A stretch of DNA of 15,387 bases from Halieaceae bacterium (GTDB lineage: Bacteria > Pseudomonadota > Gammaproteobacteria > Pseudomonadales > Halieaceae): NCBI GenBank assembly GCA_002683395.1, contig NYTG01000092.1:1-15387 (forward strand). Direction: 5' to 3'. Shown here in pieces: positions 13,158 through 15,387 of this stretch (position 1 is its first letter; every line of letters begins with the position of its first letter). Both the position numbers and the translations under genes were made by a program. Below the pieces are notes generated by a model. That model did no database searches and was not told where the DNA came from. It was given only the letters and a program-made list of their open reading frames with translations.

Positions 13158-15266
13158 GTGGCTCGTAAGACTCCGATCAACCGTTATCGCAACATCGGTA
13201 TTGTTGCCCACGTGGACGCCGGTAAAACCACCACCACGGAGCGGGTTCTATTTTACACCGGTCTGTCTCACAAGATTGGCGAAGTGCACGATGGTGCCGC
13301 CACTATGGATTGGATGGAGCAGGAGCAGGAGCGGGGCATCACGATTACCTCGGCCGCGACGACCTGTTTCTGGCAGGGCATGCAACAGCAGTTCGATCAG
13401 CACCGCGTCAATATCATCGATACCCCCGGGCACGTGGACTTCACTATTGAGGTGGAGCGCTCCCTGCGTGTTCTAGACGGCGCCGTTGTTGTGCTGTGTG
13501 GGTCGTCGGGCGTGCAGCCTCAGACAGAGACCGTCTGGCGGCAGGCGAATAAGTACGAAGTCCCGCGCATGGTTTTTGTGAACAAGATGGACCGCGCTGG
13601 CGCTGATTTTGAAAATGTGGTCGCCCAACTTCGAGAGCGATTAGGCTGCAATGCTGTGCCGATTCAAATGACGATCGGTTCGGAAGAAGACTTCAAGGGC
13701 GTGATCGACCTGATTAAGCAAAAGGCGATTATCTGGAGTGAAGACGACATGGGTATGACCTTCGAGTATGAAGACATTCCTGCTGACCTCGTTGATAAAG
13801 TAAATGAAATGCGCGAATACATGGTCGAGGCGGCTGCAGAGGCCAACGAAGAGCTGATGACCAAGTATCTCGAAGAAGGCGAACTCACCGAAGAAGAGAT
13901 CAAGCAAGGCATTCGGATCCGAACGCTGGCCAATGAGATCGTTCCGATCTTGGGTGGCTCAGCCTTTAAGAATAAGGGTGTGCAGGCGGTTTTGGATGCG
14001 GTAATCGAGTATTTGCCGTCACCCACCGAAGTGAAAGCGATTGAAGGTACGCTAGAGGACGGCGAAACCGTCGTAGCGCGTCCATCAGAAGATACTGCGC
14101 CTTTCTCTGCTCTGGCGTTCAAGATCGCGACAGATCCGTTTGTGGGTACGCTGACTTTCTTTCGGGTGTATTCAGGTACCTTGGAATCAGGTACGGGGAT
14201 CTATAACGCGGTGAAGCAAAAGAAAGAGCGTGTGGGTCGTATGGTTCAAATGCACGCCAACAGCCGCGAAGAGATTAAAGAAGTGTTAGCGGGCGATATC
14301 GCCGCGGCGATTGGTCTGAAAGATGTCACCACGGGCGATACGCTGTGCGATGCAGATAACGTGGTTATTCTCGAGCGAATGGAGTTTCCAGAGCCCGTTA
14401 TTTCAGTAGCGGTTGAGCCTAAGTCGAAGGTTGACCAGCAGAAGATGGGCGTCGCGTTGGGTAAATTGGCTCAAGAAGATCCCTCATTCCGCGTTAAAAC
14501 AGATGAAGAAACGGGCCAGACGATTATCTCCGGTATGGGTGAGTTGCACCTCGATATTCTGGTCGATCGTATGCGCCGGGAGTTCAGCGTCGAGGCCAAC
14601 ATTGGTAAGCCTCAAGTGGCCTACCGGGAGCGCATTACTACCACTACAGAAATCGAAGGCAAGTTTGTCCGTCAGTCGGGCGGGCGCGGTCAGTATGGAC
14701 ATGTCTGGGTCAAATTTGAGCCAGGCGAGGATGCCAACGCCGAGGGCCTCGAGTTTGTGAACGAAATCGTGGGCGGTATTGTGCCGAGGGAGTACATCCC
14801 GGCCGTCAATAAAGGTATTGAAGAGCAAATGCAAAACGGAGTCCTCGCTGGCTACCCGCTGCTAGGCCTCAAAGCCACGCTTTATGACGGATCCTTCCAT
14901 GATGTTGACTCGAATGAGATGGCGTTCAAGGTTGCTGCGAGTATGGCCACCAAGAAGCTGGCAGAGGTCGGCGGTGCCGAGCTGCTCGAGCCAATGATGC
15001 AGGTCGAAGTGGTGACCCCTGAAGAGAACATGGGCGACGTGGTGGGCGATCTCAACCGTCGGCGCGGTCTTATTCAAGGCATGGACGAGAACGCCGCCGG
15101 CAAAATTGTGAATGCCGAGGTGCCACTGGCAGAGATGTTCGGGTATGCCACAGATTTGCGGTCTGCTACCCAGGGCCGAGCGACCTACACAATGGAGTTC
15201 GCCCGTTACGCCCCCGCGCCCAATAACGTCGCGAAAGAAATTATTTCCAAAAATCAGACGTCGTAA
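13158..15266 (+). CDS. fusA: Elongation factor G (EF-G)
   Basis: EF-G (702 residues; E. coli 704) is the GTPase that drives tRNA-mRNA translocation and, with RRF, ribosome recycling. The G domain shows the P-loop AHVDAGKT at 17-24, the switch I segment RGITITSAAT at 59-68, DTPGH at 88-92, NKMD at 141-144 and GSAFK at 266-270. Domains II to V follow. The domain IV tip histidine is H581 in DGSFHDVDSNE (E. coli H583), the residue that reaches the decoding site. The start is GTG with GAGGA (13146-13150) seven bases upstream and the N-terminus MARKTPINRYRNIGIVAHVD. It is the canonical EF-G of the str operon, not a paralogue, judging by position and match. tuf follows by 30 bases. Confidence 0.99.
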   Translation: MARKTPINRYRNIGIVAHVDAGKTTTTERVLFYTGLSHKIGEVHDGAATMDWMEQEQERGITITSAATTCFWQGMQQQFDQHRVNIIDTPGHVDFTIEVERSLRVLDGAVVVLCGSSGVQPQTETVWRQANKYEVPRMVFVNKMDRAGADFENVVAQLRERLGCNAVPIQMTIGSEEDFKGVIDLIKQKAIIWSEDDMGMTFEYEDIPADLVDKVNEMREYMVEAAAEANEELMTKYLEEGELTEEEIKQGIRIRTLANEIVPILGGSAFKNKGVQAVLDAVIEYLPSPTEVKAIEGTLEDGETVVARPSEDTAPFSALAFKIATDPFVGTLTFFRVYSGTLESGTGIYNAVKQKKERVGRMVQMHANSREEIKEVLAGDIAAAIGLKDVTTGDTLCDADNVVILERMEFPEPVISVAVEPKSKVDQQKMGVALGKLAQEDPSFRVKTDEETGQTIISGMGELHLDILVDRMRREFSVEANIGKPQVAYRERITTTTEIEGKFVRQSGGRGQYGHVWVKFEPGEDANAEGLEFVNEIVGGIVPREYIPAVNKGIEEQMQNGVLAGYPLLGLKATLYDGSFHDVDSNEMAFKVAASMATKKLAEVGGAELLEPMMQVEVVTPEENMGDVVGDLNRRRGLIQGMDENAAGKIVNAEVPLAEMFGYATDLRSATQGRATYTMEFARYAPAPNNVAKEIISKNQTS

Positions 15267-15296
15267 TCGTCTACCAGCACACTGAGGTGAAGAAAG

Positions 15297-15387
15297 ATGG
15301 CAAAAGAGGCATTTGAGCGTTCGAAGCCCCACGTGAATGTGGGCACGATTGGACACGTAGACCACGGTAAGACGACGCTGACGGCGG
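15297..15387 (+). CDS. tuf: Elongation factor Tu, 5' part only
   Basis: Only 30 codons plus one base are in the window; the gene runs off the end. The visible residues begin MAKEAFERSKPHVNVGTIGHV and include the complete EF-Tu P-loop GHVDHGKT at 19-26, which binds GTP phosphates. EF-Tu delivers aminoacyl-tRNA to the ribosome. The ATG is preceded by GAGGTGA (15284-15290) with a six-base spacer. It lies 30 bases after fusA, the usual str-operon position. A second tuf copy would be expected just upstream of the tRNA-Trp at the left edge, as in many gammaproteobacteria, but it is outside this window. The family assignment is firm, and nothing can be said about the rest of the protein. Confidence 0.97.
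   Translation, partial: MAKEAFERSKPHVNVGTIGHVDHGKTTLTA

Overview
This window is a chromosomal housekeeping locus from a gammaproteobacterium: a tRNA-Trp gene followed by the secE-nusG-rplKAJL-rpoBC block and the str operon (rpsL-rpsG-fusA-tuf), all on the + strand. The proteins read as close relatives of the Escherichia/Pseudomonas versions. The joining of rpoC directly to rpsL is the non-enterobacterial arrangement, because in E. coli the two blocks are far apart. The RpoB beta-subunit insert (a GGG..KGTK-type segment) and the S12 sequence look more pseudomonad-like than enteric. I would place the source in or near the Pseudomonadales/Cellvibrionales, with low confidence below class level.

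Layout: 1-12 is unassigned spacer. 13-88 is tRNA-Trp(CCA). 163-522 secE and 533-1066 nusG encode a translocon subunit and a transcription factor. 1192-1626 rplK and 1626-2321 rplA overlap by one base. A 288-base gap (2322-2609) carries the L10-type mRNA leader plus three extra strong hairpins. rplJ (2610-3140) and rplL (3184-3567) follow. An attenuator-like hairpin at 3601-3630 separates them from rpoB (3706-7797) and rpoC (7811-12073). A sigma70-type promoter with a GC-rich discriminator at 12090-12118 precedes rpsL (12174-12545), rpsG (12651-13121), fusA (13158-15266) and the first 30 codons of tuf (15297 onward, cut by the window end). No gene-free stretch exceeds 300 bases.

How it works together: the genes make core parts of the transcription and translation machinery, and the regulation visible in the sequence is mostly post-transcriptional. 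L1 probably represses rplK-rplA through a structure ending at the rplK Shine-Dalgarno. L10(L12)4 probably represses rplJ-rplL through the conserved leader. A partial terminator probably lowers rpoBC expression relative to rplL. S7 probably acts in the rpsL-rpsG gap. The rpsL promoter appears built for stringent/growth-rate control.

I found no mobile element, CRISPR array, defence gene, pseudogene or unknown open reading frame. I see no evidence of a previously undescribed system. The points worth a second look are RNA structures and the promoter architecture between otherwise ordinary genes.
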